NCBI RefSeq assembly: GCF_002165575.1
Contig: NZ_MXQF01000019.1
Span: 1-64,000, forward strand
Reading direction: 5' to 3'
Origin: Pseudoalteromonas sp. A601
GTDB taxonomy: Bacteria; Pseudomonadota; Gammaproteobacteria; Enterobacterales; Alteromonadaceae
Length of the DNA: 64,000 nucleotides
Positions 16,764-26,294 of this stretch are shown piece after piece (the first letter of the stretch is position 1; each line of letters starts with the position of its first letter). The position numbers and the translations under genes are program-made. The notes below the pieces were generated by a model that did not search any database, was not told where the DNA came from, and was given only the letters and a program-made list of their open reading frames with translations.

Positions 16764-17669
16764 ATGAAAAAAATTAACATTTTACTTTTAGCTTCAAGCT
16801 TAGGTTTATTCGGTTGCAGCGCAGGCGTCCCGTATTCATCAAGTAAGCTAACTGTCGCAACCTGGAATTTAGAGCACCTCGCAAGCGACGGTAACTTGGG
16901 TTGTAAGGTCCGCACAGAAAGTGACTATAAGCAATTAAGCCAGTACGTAAAGACTATCGATGCGGATGTGTTTGCACTACAAGAAGTAGCTTCAGAGGCT
17001 GCTGTTGCACGCATATTTAAGCCTGAACAATGGCAAATAATTATGTCATCGCGTGCTGACTCACCTAGTTACACCTGCCGTGGTAATGGCAACCTATCAA
17101 CACAACAGAAAGTCGCGTTTGCAGTAAAAAAATCAATTCAGGTAACCAACTCACAACACTTAATATCACTTTCAGCGGTTAAGTTAGGGGTTAGAGAGGG
17201 CCTACAGCTCTCGCTTAAATATAATAATCAAACGGTTAATCTATTAAATTTACATCTTAAAAGCGGCTGCTTTACCCAAGATTATAGCCAAAGCGATAGT
17301 ACAAGCTGCCAGGTATTCGCAAAACAAGCCGATATTCTTAAGCAACATGTTGTTAGTCAGCTAGGTAATGATGATAAATGGCTGATACTGGGCGACTTTA
17401 ATCATCACTTAGCAGATAAAAACAATAAATTTCGCAACGTTTTGCTTGACGCTGTAACGGCATCTACAAACAATACTCTAACAGTACTCAGCGATGGCCA
17501 GATAAGTTGTCACCCTAAATACCCTGCTCCTATCGACCATATCATTTCATCATCAGCAATGACTGATATGCTTTCTATATCCCCTGTCATGTTTCACAAA
17601 TACGCACAACCGTCCAAGACTATGTTGAGCGATCACTGTGCATTAAGTGCAACTTTTAACATTCACTAA
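16764..17669 (+). CDS. Lipoprotein of the endonuclease/exonuclease/phosphatase family
   Basis: 301 residues. The lipobox 'GLFGCS' places the mature protein on a membrane. Catalytic blocks of the EEP fold are visible: 'ATWNLEHLAS', 'ADVFALQEVAS', 'LNLHLKSGC', 'LILGDFNHH' and the final 'LSDHCALSATF'. Such proteins cleave phosphodiesters in DNA, lipids or nucleotides outside the cytoplasm; the substrate here is not determinable. Four cysteines in the mature chain suggest disulfides. It is 12 bp upstream of the M3 peptidase lipoprotein, probably one operon. Confidence 0.82.
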   Translation: MKKINILLLASSLGLFGCSAGVPYSSSKLTVATWNLEHLASDGNLGCKVRTESDYKQLSQYVKTIDADVFALQEVASEAAVARIFKPEQWQIIMSSRADSPSYTCRGNGNLSTQQKVAFAVKKSIQVTNSQHLISLSAVKLGVREGLQLSLKYNNQTVNLLNLHLKSGCFTQDYSQSDSTSCQVFAKQADILKQHVVSQLGNDDKWLILGDFNHHLADKNNKFRNVLLDAVTASTNNTLTVLSDGQISCHPKYPAPIDHIISSSAMTDMLSISPVMFHKYAQPSKTMLSDHCALSATFNIH

Positions 17670-17681
17670 CAAGAGAAAAAA

Positions 17682-19838
17682 ATGAAAAAAATTTTAGCAA
17701 CAGCCATTAGCTCGGCATTATTTTTAACAGCCTGCTCAGAGCCCGAAAATATCAAAAGTACGCCCGCTGCAGAGCAAGTAACAACAGCAGAAAATGCCAA
17801 CCCTCTGATGGAACAAAGTCCTTTGCAATATGATGCACCTGACTTTTCAGTAATAAAAGATGAGCATTTCTCACCGGCATTCAGCCAAGGAATGTCACAA
17901 CAAATAGCAGAAGTAACACGTATTATTGACGATACAACACCGACTAATTTTAATAACACTATTGTTGCATTAGAAAAAAGTGGACAGTTATTAGGGCGAG
18001 TTAGCAGTATTTTTTTTAATCTGTCTGGCACAGACTCAAACCCTGCTAGGCGAGCCCTTCAACAAGAGCTGGCTCCTAAACTTGCCGCTCACCGTGATGA
18101 CATATTTCTAAATAAAGCATTGTTTGCAAAGGTTGAAACGCTTCATCAACAATCAGCAAACCTTGACTTGACTGCTGAACAAGCTCGGTTGCTCGACGTT
18201 TACTATAAACGTTTTATTCGCGCGGGCGCTAAGCTTGATGAACAACAGCAACAAAAAATTCGCGACATTAATAGCGCTTTATCGAGCTTAACAACTCAGT
18301 TTGGGCAAAACTTATTAGCACTTTCAAAAAGCAATGTAGTCATCGTTGATAGTAAAAGTGATTTAGCCGGTTTGACTGAGAACCAAATTCAGCAATATGC
18401 CAATGCAGCAACTGAAGCTGGGCATAAAGGTAAATACTTAATTAAAATAACCAATACCACACGCCAACCCATTCTTGCATCATTAGAAAACAGGCCATTA
18501 CGTGAAAAAATTTGGCGAGCTTCTAGCAAGCGAGCTTTATCAGGAGAGCATAACAACAGCGAGATAGTCCCTAAGCTGGCAAAGTTAAGAGCACAAAAAG
18601 CAGCCTTATTAGGTTATAACAGTTATGCTGAATATGGCTTAGATGCGCAAATGGCAAAGCAACCTTCAGCTGTTTTCGATATGTTCGCAACCATGGTTCC
18701 ACAACTACTGCAGAACGTACATGCTGAAGCAAGCGCAATTGAAGAACAAATAAAAGCATCTGAAAATGATTTTACGTTACAGCCATGGGATTGGTTTTAC
18801 TACGCAGAGCAAGTACGTAAAGAAAAATACAACTTAGATGAATCAGTAGTAAAAGAATATTTCGAGTTTAACCGAGTACTGGAAGACGGTGTATTCTATA
18901 CCATGAACCGTTTTTATGGCGTCACGTTTAAACCGCGCACTGATTTACCTGTTTATCACCCTGATGTAAAAACATATGAGCTATTTGATCATGACGGTAA
19001 AAGCCTTGCCATTTTTTATGCTGATTATTTTGCTCGAGAAGGCAAACGTGGCGGAGCATGGATGAGTTCATTCGTAAAACAATCAGGATTGTTAGAGCAA
19101 AAACCGGTTGTTGTTAATGTTATGAATATTCAAAAAGCGGCCGAAGGCGAACCAACACTGATTAGCTATGACGAAGCAACAACGATTTTTCATGAGCTAG
19201 GTCATGGGTTACATGGCATGTTGTCTAATGTTACCTACCCTAGTTTATCTGGTACCTCTGTATCGCGCGACTTTGTAGAGTTTCCATCTACCTTTGAAGA
19301 AGACTGGGCAATGCACCCGGAAGTTATTGCCAACTATGCAAAACACTACAAAACAGGTGAACCCATACCTGCAAACTTACTTAAAAACGTAATACAATCG
19401 CGTAGCTGCAATCAAGGCTTCGACACACTAGAGTATGTAGCAGCTGCACTCTTAGATATGCAATGGCACTCACTGCCAGCTGATGCACCACTACAAGATG
19501 TGGTAGATTTTGAGCAAGATGCCCTAACCAAACATAATGTGAATGTACCATACGTACCGCCACGCTATAAATCAGCTTACTTTTCACACTCTATGGGTGG
19601 CGGCTACTCTGCAGGTTATTACGCTTACATGTGGAGTGAGATTCTAGCCGCAGATGCCTACGCTTTCGTACAAGATGAAGGTGGTTTAAAACGTGAAATT
19701 GGTGACAAATACCGTAAAGAAATTTTAGAAGTAGGTAATTCTCGTGATCTTATGGAGTCGTATAAAGCATTCAGAGGTCAAGAGCCTAATACAAGTGCGT
19801 TATTAAAACGTAGAGGACTCACAACAGTCGTAAACTAG
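17682..19838 (+). CDS. dcp: M3-family peptidyl-dipeptidase lipoprotein (Dcp-like)
   Basis: 718 residues, the expected size. The lipobox is 'LFLTACSE'. The zinc site HELGH is at 504-508, followed by 'VEFPSTFEEDWA', which supplies the third ligand; 'FSHSMGGGYSAGYYAYMWSE' is the conserved C-terminal block. Dcp releases C-terminal dipeptides from oligopeptides. The lipoprotein form indicates envelope action, consistent with peptide scavenging by a marine heterotroph. A bidirectional terminator follows at 19897-19925. Confidence 0.92.
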   Translation: MKKILATAISSALFLTACSEPENIKSTPAAEQVTTAENANPLMEQSPLQYDAPDFSVIKDEHFSPAFSQGMSQQIAEVTRIIDDTTPTNFNNTIVALEKSGQLLGRVSSIFFNLSGTDSNPARRALQQELAPKLAAHRDDIFLNKALFAKVETLHQQSANLDLTAEQARLLDVYYKRFIRAGAKLDEQQQQKIRDINSALSSLTTQFGQNLLALSKSNVVIVDSKSDLAGLTENQIQQYANAATEAGHKGKYLIKITNTTRQPILASLENRPLREKIWRASSKRALSGEHNNSEIVPKLAKLRAQKAALLGYNSYAEYGLDAQMAKQPSAVFDMFATMVPQLLQNVHAEASAIEEQIKASENDFTLQPWDWFYYAEQVRKEKYNLDESVVKEYFEFNRVLEDGVFYTMNRFYGVTFKPRTDLPVYHPDVKTYELFDHDGKSLAIFYADYFAREGKRGGAWMSSFVKQSGLLEQKPVVVNVMNIQKAAEGEPTLISYDEATTIFHELGHGLHGMLSNVTYPSLSGTSVSRDFVEFPSTFEEDWAMHPEVIANYAKHYKTGEPIPANLLKNVIQSRSCNQGFDTLEYVAAALLDMQWHSLPADAPLQDVVDFEQDALTKHNVNVPYVPPRYKSAYFSHSMGGGYSAGYYAYMWSEILAADAYAFVQDEGGLKREIGDKYRKEILEVGNSRDLMESYKAFRGQEPNTSALLKRRGLTTVVN

Positions 19839-19896
19839 CTATATAAGAATGAGCAAGTTTAAATACTTGCTTACTCTTTACTAAATTTCAGACACA

Positions 19897-19925
19897 AAAA
19901 AAGCGCTATAAAAGCGCTTTTTGTT
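19897..19925. terminator. Bidirectional terminator
   Basis: AAAAAGCGCT pairs with AGCGCTTTTT across a short A/T loop, with A and T runs on both sides. It serves both the dcp-like gene and the convergent cold-shock gene. Confidence 0.85.
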
Positions 19926-19945
19926 TTTACTAATTAAAGTAAAAA

Positions 19946-20155
19946 TTATAACGGAGTAATGTTATCCGCTTGTGGACCTTTTTGACCTTGTGAAAGAGTG
20001 AACTCTACACGTTGGCCTTCAGCTAAAGTTTTGAAACCTTCGCTTTTGATTGCTGAGAAATGTGCGAAAACGTCTGGACCGTTTTCTTGCTCGATGAAAC
20101 CAAAACCTTTAGACTCGTTGAACCACTTAACTGTACCTGATACGATGTTAGACAT
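19946..20155 (-). CDS. csp: Cold-shock domain protein
   Basis: 69 residues from the ATG at 20155 ([17 protein letters not shown]), preceded by AGGAT; a longer reading to 20209 adds an unrelated tail. RNP1 KGFGFI is at 16-21 and RNP2 VFAHF at 29-33. It is a single OB-fold domain that binds single-stranded RNA or DNA and melts structure in messages. Which paralogue it is cannot be told. About 225 bp of gene-free DNA upstream could carry the long leader typical of cold-shock genes. Confidence 0.95.
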   Translation of the reverse strand: MSNIVSGTVKWFNESKGFGFIEQENGPDVFAHFSAIKSEGFKTLAEGQRVEFTLSQGQKGPQADNITPL

Positions 20156-20381
20156 TGTAATATCCTGATATAAAATAAAAAATAGTGCCCATATGGGCGG
20201 GTGTAGCAAAAAATGAGATGGTACTTAAAAACTTCAGGACGGTACTACAAGTATTACTTATACAACAACGAAATGGAGATTTATAAATTACATGCTTTCT
20301 TTCTAGCTGAGGCCTACTATATAGAGTTACTGTGTTATGTCAATAACTTTATTACTCTTTATATAATAACTTTCAGCGATG

Positions 20382-21080
20382 TCACTGCACTACAAAATCA
20401 AAATAGGTATCTGGGTACGCTTGTGGCTTATAGGTAAAATGCCACCACTCCATTGAATATGGAGCAAACCCTGCGGCCATCATAATATTTTTTAGTAAAT
20501 AACGATTGGCTTTTTCACTGTCGCTAATACGTTCATCGTCGGTATTTGAAATGGTATCGAACATATCAAATAAGGAGCCCATATTTAGCTCTTTTCCTTG
20601 CGCATTTGTAAGTGTTAAATCAATTGTCGAGCCACGGCTGTGGCCAGACTTGGCAGCTATATACCCTCCCAATAACTTATCTTTGCCTAAATTTGGGTAA
20701 TACTCAGGTTTGGTTTTGGTATCGCTTTCGTCATTAACCCAGCGTACAAAATGGTCAACCGCGCGCTGTGGTCGATAACAATCAAAAATTTTTAAATTAT
20801 ACCCAGCTTGCTGCGCTTGTTTATGTGCCTGCTGCAACCCTTTTGCCGCTGTTTTATGTAATAAACATTTAGGTGCTTTATAACCATCAACAGGTTGACC
20901 AACAAAGTTGTTAGCACTGTAATAACGAATATCAAATATAGCTGTTGGTATTACCGTCGCTATATCTACAAATTCGTCACGCTTGGTTTTAGTGCCAACT
21001 TCGTCAGCATTTACGGCTGGGCTTATAAAGTAAATAGCTGTGAATAATGAAATTGATTTAAAACAGAGATTTAAAAGCAT
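20382..21080 (-). CDS. ddpX: D-alanyl-D-alanine dipeptidase, VanX/DdpX family
   Basis: 232 residues with a signal peptide ending 'SPAVNA', so it is periplasmic. All catalytic residues of the VanX family align: R103 in CYRPQRA, H147 and D154 in SGHSRGSTIDLTL, E211 and H214 in EWWHF. It hydrolyses D-Ala-D-Ala, here most likely for scavenging peptidoglycan dipeptide, since no vanH/vanA genes accompany it. Free D-Ala could feed the D-amino-acid transaminase encoded at 34522. Gap 21081-21367 contains only inverted repeats. Confidence 0.9.
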   Translation of the reverse strand: MLLNLCFKSISLFTAIYFISPAVNADEVGTKTKRDEFVDIATVIPTAIFDIRYYSANNFVGQPVDGYKAPKCLLHKTAAKGLQQAHKQAQQAGYNLKIFDCYRPQRAVDHFVRWVNDESDTKTKPEYYPNLGKDKLLGGYIAAKSGHSRGSTIDLTLTNAQGKELNMGSLFDMFDTISNTDDERISDSEKANRYLLKNIMMAAGFAPYSMEWWHFTYKPQAYPDTYFDFVVQ

Positions 21081-21367
21081 GGTGCAACTTTATAGGTTGT
21101 TATATTAAAACCATAATATTGCACATTTTTACATTTATGCAAATAATTTATTACCTGACATTAAGAATTACAGACGCTAAGCTGCTCGCTGCAAATGGCG
21201 TAAGTGCTGACATAACTGAATTCTCTTTGCTAATAATACTTTTCTGCGGTTCTTCAAATAAAGTTATCTTCTCTGCTTCATGTTGGCTAAGACTCTGCTT
21301 AGCATCCCAAGCAGAGCTTTAGCTCCAAATCACCTCAAAGCAATTTCCACCTTGAGGTGTATTAAGA

Positions 21368-23467
21368 TTAAAATTTAAAGCTAACTTGGGTTTTAATGTT
21401 ACGCCCTACGCCATAATCACCAATTGCACCACCCGTACCGGCCATTACTTGGTATTCTTTATCGAGCAAGTTATCTACCGCGACACGTACACTCCAATAA
21501 TCATTAACATCCCAGTTAGCATTCAAACCGACTAGGGTATAACTGGCTTGTTGTGTTTCTTTATATGATCGGGTTACCCCGTCATAGGCTAGAACAGTTC
21601 GTGCAGCAACATCCTGAACGCTGATACCTGTTCGTAGCGCTTCGTCGAAGAAAAATAAACCAGCCGTGAGTGCCAGTTTATCTGCGGGTAAATACCATAG
21701 TGGCGCACCGTCTTGGTCTTCACCTGATATTTTGCTATAAGCAAGGTTTAAATAGCCTATTGAGTGAGCGTAGTTCACTTCAAGCTCAAAGCCATCACGG
21801 TCATTATTACCGCTGTTGTTGTAGCGAGGTGCTGGAGCTGGGTTGGTTGCAGAGCTGGTATTTGACTGTATTTCATCATCAACTTGGGTGTCAAAATAAA
21901 CAACGCGCCCAGTTAATGAGTCTCGATAAGAGAACACATTATCCGTTTGATAGCTCATGCCTACTTCTTGGTTTTGGCTATTTTCAGTATTTAGCTCTAA
22001 ATTAGGGTTACGGCCATCATATAAATCATATAATTCATCAATTAATGGTGCTCTAAAGCCTTCTTGGTAGCTGGCAAACAAAGCAAACTCATCAGTGAAC
22101 TGATAATTTACTGTGACAGCAGGAACCACCTTTGAATGCTCGACTTTGGTGTCTAGCTTTGCGAAGTTGTTAGCTAACAATGCGGTTGGTTTGGTGCGGT
22201 ATTCTTCATATCTTACGCCAGCCGTTAATGTAAGTGCCTGCCAGGTAAATTCATCTTGAATATACACGCCAATGCGTTTTTGTTCGCCACCTGGTTGCGA
22301 GGTCATTAGACTATAAGTTAATTCTGGGCTGTAGTTGATGCAGGCGAATGTTTGCATATTGTACTCTAAGCATGGATAACTTTGCTTATCACCTACACGT
22401 TCTTTGTCTGAATACTGTACACCGTAAGTAAGTGCATGCATACCCATTACACTGGTGTTCATAATATCGAGCGTATTGATGTTGTATTCATAATGAGACT
22501 CTACGCCAATATAATCTTCCAACATGCCTTGACCATCACTTTCAGTTACATGACTTTGGCTGTTACCAAAGCGTACAGCTAAATCAAGGTACTTGTTATT
22601 AGCCGGGTTTAACTCATAACTAAGATTAGTAACGGATTGCTTTACTTTACGATAAATTGTGCCCCAAGCACCCGGATCTGTGGTATTAAATTCTGTTCTT
22701 TGACTGTCTTCACTTTGGCTATATGAAAGTCCAATTAATGAGTCATCCGTTAAGTAATACTCACCTTTAAGCAATAAAGACTCGGCTTCGATTGCAGAGT
22801 TGTCGAGTGCTTCGCCATTAGACAATTCAAAATCATCACTTTGTCGTCGAATATACGCGGCTAAAATATCCAGAGAATCGGTGGGCCGAGCATACGCATA
22901 AACGCTACCATTGTTTTCGTTATTATTGCTGTGATGCCCTAGTTTAATTTTTGCGCCCGCAGTTTGATTGGGTTCTAAAAAGTCACTGGCATCTTTGAGC
23001 TCCATTTCGACCACACCACCGAGCGCACCACCACCATGTAATACGGTACTTGGACCACGTTTAATACTGACAGTGCGGTATAAGTCTGCATCACCAAAAA
23101 AACTGCCCATTCGGTACTTTTCAAAAGTTTGAATGGCGCCGTCAACACTTACAAGCACATCTTCAGCATCGTTAAAGCCACGCACACTAAACTTTTGCCC
23201 TCCGGCTCTCGGCCCCCCGGTGGCCGTTACATTGGGTACAGCAATCAAGCTATCAAATACGGTTGTTGCGAGCACATCTTCAATATTTTCTGCGCTGATA
23301 ACATTCACAGCTTGCGAAGAGCTCAACGCGGTCTTTTCTGTTCGGGTTGCAGTAACCGTAACAGCATCAAGCGTTGTTGTGAGTTTTGGTTGTTCTGATA
23401 GGTTTGTTTGTGCAATCACTGGTAGTGAAACACTGGCAATACATAAAGCCAGTTTTGAAAGGCGCAT
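21368..23467 (-). CDS. TonB-dependent heme/hemoprotein receptor
   Basis: 699 residues with a signal peptide ('LALCIASVSLPVIAQ'). The plug domain includes 'TVTATRTEKTALSSSQAVNVISAENIED' and 'FSVRGFNDAEDVLVSVDGA'. The heme-receptor FRAP and NPNL boxes are both present ('EGFRAPLIDELYDLYDGRNPNLELNTE'). The chain ends in the beta-barrel terminal F (KTQVSFKF). It takes up heme or heme from hemoglobin across the outer membrane using energy from the adjacent TonB-ExbB-ExbD. A Fur box lies at 23580-23598, about 110 bp upstream; GGAG precedes the ATG. Confidence 0.93.
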   Translation of the reverse strand: MRLSKLALCIASVSLPVIAQTNLSEQPKLTTTLDAVTVTATRTEKTALSSSQAVNVISAENIEDVLATTVFDSLIAVPNVTATGGPRAGGQKFSVRGFNDAEDVLVSVDGAIQTFEKYRMGSFFGDADLYRTVSIKRGPSTVLHGGGALGGVVEMELKDASDFLEPNQTAGAKIKLGHHSNNNENNGSVYAYARPTDSLDILAAYIRRQSDDFELSNGEALDNSAIEAESLLLKGEYYLTDDSLIGLSYSQSEDSQRTEFNTTDPGAWGTIYRKVKQSVTNLSYELNPANNKYLDLAVRFGNSQSHVTESDGQGMLEDYIGVESHYEYNINTLDIMNTSVMGMHALTYGVQYSDKERVGDKQSYPCLEYNMQTFACINYSPELTYSLMTSQPGGEQKRIGVYIQDEFTWQALTLTAGVRYEEYRTKPTALLANNFAKLDTKVEHSKVVPAVTVNYQFTDEFALFASYQEGFRAPLIDELYDLYDGRNPNLELNTENSQNQEVGMSYQTDNVFSYRDSLTGRVVYFDTQVDDEIQSNTSSATNPAPAPRYNNSGNNDRDGFELEVNYAHSIGYLNLAYSKISGEDQDGAPLWYLPADKLALTAGLFFFDEALRTGISVQDVAARTVLAYDGVTRSYKETQQASYTLVGLNANWDVNDYWSVRVAVDNLLDKEYQVMAGTGGAIGDYGVGRNIKTQVSFKF

Positions 23468-23579
23468 GTTGTCGCTCCATAAAGTTTGTAGTTATTAGGC
23501 AATGAGCTTGATTAGCCCCCTAATCACCAAACTCATACTGGTTTAAAACATAAGTATTATACTAGAACACCACCTCAAT

Positions 23580-23598
23580 GAGAATTGTTTTCATTCTC
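23580..23598 (-). promoter_or_regulatory. Fur box upstream of the heme receptor
   Basis: On the minus strand the site reads GAGAATGAAAACAATTCTC, matching the 19-bp Fur consensus at 14 positions. It overlaps the last codons of exbD, so the receptor has its own iron-controlled promoter as well as any read-through from exbD. Confidence 0.75.
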
Positions 23599-24007
23599 TT
23601 TTAATAAGTATATTGGCAATTTTATGATCCTCTTTCGACAGTGCAGCTAAAAGCTTAACTAACTCACCGCTGGGCACTTGCTGATCAATTGCAAGATAAA
23701 CGCCTCGTTGTTGTTCGTTATGCTGTTGTAAAGCCTCAATAACGTCACCCAAAGACTGATAAGGCTGCTTAGCCAAAGCATATATAAGCTTTCTATCAAC
23801 GTAATTTACACTTAATACAATCGCTTTTTGTTGCTCAAGTGGCGCTTGATTATCACTACCAACCTCAGGCAAGGTGACATCAAGCATGTCGAGTTTTACT
23901 GCGGCGGTGAGTAATAAAAACACGAGTAAAATAAAGAGCACATCAATCAATGCAGTTAAATCAGGCATTAGATTGCTACTATTCGGTTTTTCTGGAAGCT
24001 CAAGCAT
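23591..24007 (-). CDS. exbD: ExbD energy-transducing protein
   Basis: 138 residues from ATG 24007, which overlaps the exbB stop (ATGCTTGA), the usual coupling; a start at 24022 is possible. One N-terminal transmembrane helix carries the functional Asp ('MPDLTALIDVLFILLVFLLLTAAV'), followed by a periplasmic domain. With ExbB and TonB it converts proton-motive force into opening of outer-membrane receptors. Its 3' end overlaps the Fur box of the next gene. Confidence 0.95.
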   Translation of the reverse strand: MLELPEKPNSSNLMPDLTALIDVLFILLVFLLLTAAVKLDMLDVTLPEVGSDNQAPLEQQKAIVLSVNYVDRKLIYALAKQPYQSLGDVIEALQQHNEQQRGVYLAIDQQVPSGELVKLLAALSKEDHKIANILIKRE

Positions 24008-24545
24008 GGGGCAATTCATCAAAACTGAGTTGATAATTTAAGTGGTTAATAATACGGGTCAAATCTGTTTGTAAGCGCTCTAATAATGCATTAAAAACAC
24101 CACTCAATAACAAACAAGGTATGGCAATAATAAGTCCGGCCATAGTTGAATACATCGCCTCCCATAAGCCATCAGCAAGTAACGCGGGAGTCACGGCTTG
24201 ATGTGTTTGCGCTATTTTTTTAAACATCAATACTAACCCCCATACGGTACCCAGCAGCCCCATTAATGGGGTTAACGTGCCGCATAGCGATAATATATTT
24301 AATCGTTGACGCCAACTGCTCACACAATCCTGCAAATATAATTGGCACCATTGTTGACGTTGCTCTGTCTGAGGCTTTTGTTTTAATAGCTGTATAAACT
24401 CACTATTTGGCTGTTTAATTTTTTGCATTTTCAGCCAACTTTGTGCAAACGCTAAACTACGCTCTAATACAATAGCTAAGGCAATAATTGAAACCATAAA
24501 TAATGGCCAAGCCATAATACCGACCGCAGAAAATACATCTTGCAT
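24000..24545 (-). CDS. exbB: ExbB proton channel protein
   Basis: 181 residues, MotA/TolQ/ExbB family. Three membrane helices are visible: 'MAWPLFMVSIIALAIVLERSLAF', 'LSLCGTLTPLMGLLGTVWGLVLMFKKIA' and 'AMYSTMAGLIIAIPCLLLSGVFNALLERL'. It is the pentameric channel partner of ExbD. It sits between tonB (24 bp upstream) and exbD (overlap), giving the order tonB-exbB-exbD-receptor. Confidence 0.95.
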   Translation of the reverse strand: MQDVFSAVGIMAWPLFMVSIIALAIVLERSLAFAQSWLKMQKIKQPNSEFIQLLKQKPQTEQRQQWCQLYLQDCVSSWRQRLNILSLCGTLTPLMGLLGTVWGLVLMFKKIAQTHQAVTPALLADGLWEAMYSTMAGLIIAIPCLLLSGVFNALLERLQTDLTRIINHLNYQLSFDELPHA

Positions 24546-24569
24546 AATTATTTCTCTTTATTAAGGACA

Positions 24570-25301
24570 CTATGAACGTAGGGAAAACTCTATTGGCACA
24601 CTAAACCGAGCTTTTACTTTATGTTGATCACGCATCACAGGATGAAGCTGCCATTGCGACACGTTATTTAATGCCGCTTTATCAAGCTCACTAAAACCAC
24701 TGCTTTTTAATACAGAAAGCTGTGCAATGGTGCCATCTTCGGCTAACTCTATTTGCAAAATCGCTACCCCCTGATAGCCACGGCGCTTAGCTTTTAGTGG
24801 GTAATTTAAAGTGGGTCTAGGCGCTTTAAAAATAGGGAGTGTGTTTAGGTCGATAACTTGATTTTTTAACGAGTGCTGTCTTGCTATGACAGGCGCGCTT
24901 GAAGCAGGTGCAGCTTGACTTGGTTTTGACTGCTTTTTAACAGGTTCAGTAACGGGGTTCACCTTTGCAATTGAAGTGGCGGGCTCAACGATAGTTTTTT
25001 TTATAACTGGTTTTATTTTATTTGATACAGCTGTTTTTGCGCTTTGTTTTACGGTTGCGTGTTTTGCTAGGCGCTTAACCTTTGAATGAAATAGCGTGCT
25101 TGGCGCTTGTTCAGTAACAACTTTTGGTTTTTCCACTCGTTCTTTTTTTGCCTTAACAGGCTTTGATACGATGATTTTAATCGCAACTTTATCAGCAGGT
25201 TGGGCATCACTAAATTGCACCAAATTTAGTTGAGCTGGCTGAGAATACAGCCAGCCTAAATGGCACCCTAAAGAAATAATTAGAAAAATAATAAACTTCA
25301 T
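24570..25301 (-). CDS. tonB: TonB energy-transducing protein
   Basis: 243 residues from ATG 25301; the open frame extends further upstream, but this start gives the expected N-terminal membrane anchor 'MKFIIFLIISLGCHLGWLY'. The middle is Lys/Pro/Val-rich, as in the periplasm-spanning segment. The C-terminal domain is clear: 'NYPLKAKRRGYQGVAILQIELAEDGTI', 'KSSGFSELDKAALNNVSQWQL'. It is dedicated to the heme receptor by position. It is divergent from hutB with a 64-bp gap holding a palindromic control site. Confidence 0.93.
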   Translation of the reverse strand: MKFIIFLIISLGCHLGWLYSQPAQLNLVQFSDAQPADKVAIKIIVSKPVKAKKERVEKPKVVTEQAPSTLFHSKVKRLAKHATVKQSAKTAVSNKIKPVIKKTIVEPATSIAKVNPVTEPVKKQSKPSQAAPASSAPVIARQHSLKNQVIDLNTLPIFKAPRPTLNYPLKAKRRGYQGVAILQIELAEDGTIAQLSVLKSSGFSELDKAALNNVSQWQLHPVMRDQHKVKARFSVPIEFSLRS

Positions 25302-25311
25302 AACTTTTAAA

Positions 25312-25338
25312 TGCAAATGCAAACTGTTACCATTTGCA
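25312..25338. promoter_or_regulatory. Palindrome in the tonB-hutB divergent promoter
   Basis: TGCAAATG (25312-25319) and CATTTGCA (25331-25338) form a perfect 8-bp inverted repeat with an 11-bp spacer. An overlapping 19-mer at 25313-25331 agrees with the Fur consensus at 11 positions, so iron control of both arms is likely but the match is loose. Confidence 0.5.
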
Positions 25339-25365
25339 ATAAACACTATCAACAATGGAATCGTT

Positions 25366-26292
25366 ATGAAACCCCTACTCTCGTATTTAATTTTTATAAC
25401 CCTTGCTGTAACAAGCCAATGTGTTTTTGCAAAGCAGTCAACAACTCCACACAGGGTGGTGGTGTCAGGTGGCTCAATTACAGAAATTATATACGCGCTT
25501 GATGAACAACAACGGATCATTGGGGTTGATAGCACGAGTATTTTTCCTGCTCAGGCGAAAGAAAAGCCACAAATAGGCTATGTTAGAAGGATCAGTGCAG
25601 AAGGTATTTTATCGTTAAATCCTGATTTAGTGATTGGTGAAGCAGACACTGGGCCAAAAAAAGTAGTCGAGCAATTAAAACAAACCGGTATTAACTTAGT
25701 CATTCTTGATGAAAATGATAATTTAGGCGGGATTGAAAACAAAATAAAAAAAATTGCTAACTTGCTAAATGTCGACCAAAAAGGCGATGCTTTAGCCCAA
25801 TCTCTGCAAATTGACCGCGATGCACTTAGTTATATTTTACAGCAAACGACGATTAAACCTCGGGTGCTATTTGTTCTCAGTGTACGCAATAGTCAACCTA
25901 TTGTAGCCGGCGCTGGCACTTCTGCTGATGAGCTGATCAACGCGGCTGGAGGCGTTAATGTTGCAGCAAGTTCAATTAATAATTGGAAGCCACTTTCAAC
26001 CGAAGCCGCACTCGCCATAAACCCAGATGTGATCATCACAATGGGCCGCCATGGCGATGATCCACTCGTTAAGTTAGAAAAGCTAGCCCACTTTAAGTTT
26101 TCAAATGCAGTTAAAAGTGGCCAAGTTCATAGCTTTGATGGCAGTTATTTACTCGGTATGGGCCCGCGTACACCACAAGCTGTGGTTGAGCTTGCCCATA
26201 CCTTTCACCCAAGCGCTCAATTACCACAAGGTTACCAATATCGTTTTGCACCGAGTGCCAACAATGTGACCGCCCAATTAAGTGAGTACTGA
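25366..26292 (+). CDS. hutB: Heme ABC transporter substrate-binding protein
   Basis: 308 residues with a signal peptide ending 'SQCVFA'. The class III binding-protein pattern is clear: 'RVVVSGGSITEIIYALDEQQRIIGVDSTSIFP', 'IGYVRRISAEGILSLNPDLVIG', 'AGAGTSADELINAAGGVN', 'LAINPDVIITMGR'. It carries heme through the periplasm to HutCD. The following permease begins 2 bp after its stop. Confidence 0.93.
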   Translation: MKPLLSYLIFITLAVTSQCVFAKQSTTPHRVVVSGGSITEIIYALDEQQRIIGVDSTSIFPAQAKEKPQIGYVRRISAEGILSLNPDLVIGEADTGPKKVVEQLKQTGINLVILDENDNLGGIENKIKKIANLLNVDQKGDALAQSLQIDRDALSYILQQTTIKPRVLFVLSVRNSQPIVAGAGTSADELINAAGGVNVAASSINNWKPLSTEAALAINPDVIITMGRHGDDPLVKLEKLAHFKFSNAVKSGQVHSFDGSYLLGMGPRTPQAVVELAHTFHPSAQLPQGYQYRFAPSANNVTAQLSEY

Positions 26293-26294
26293 TC

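Noticed and set aside
20213-20437. 74-codon plus-strand frame
   Set aside because: It overlaps the end of the dipeptidase gene, has no ribosome-binding site, and lies in the likely leader region of the cold-shock gene.
21119-21322. 67-codon plus-strand frame upstream of the dipeptidase gene
   Set aside because: No ribosome-binding site and no recognisable content; the interval mainly holds inverted repeats.
23133-23498. 121-codon frame opposite the heme receptor 5' end
   Set aside because: Antisense to a certain gene with FRAP/NPNL boxes; composition is that of a reverse frame.
24570-25535. Longer TonB reading from 25535
   Set aside because: The extra 78 residues overlap hutB on the other strand; the ATG at 25301 gives the expected membrane anchor.
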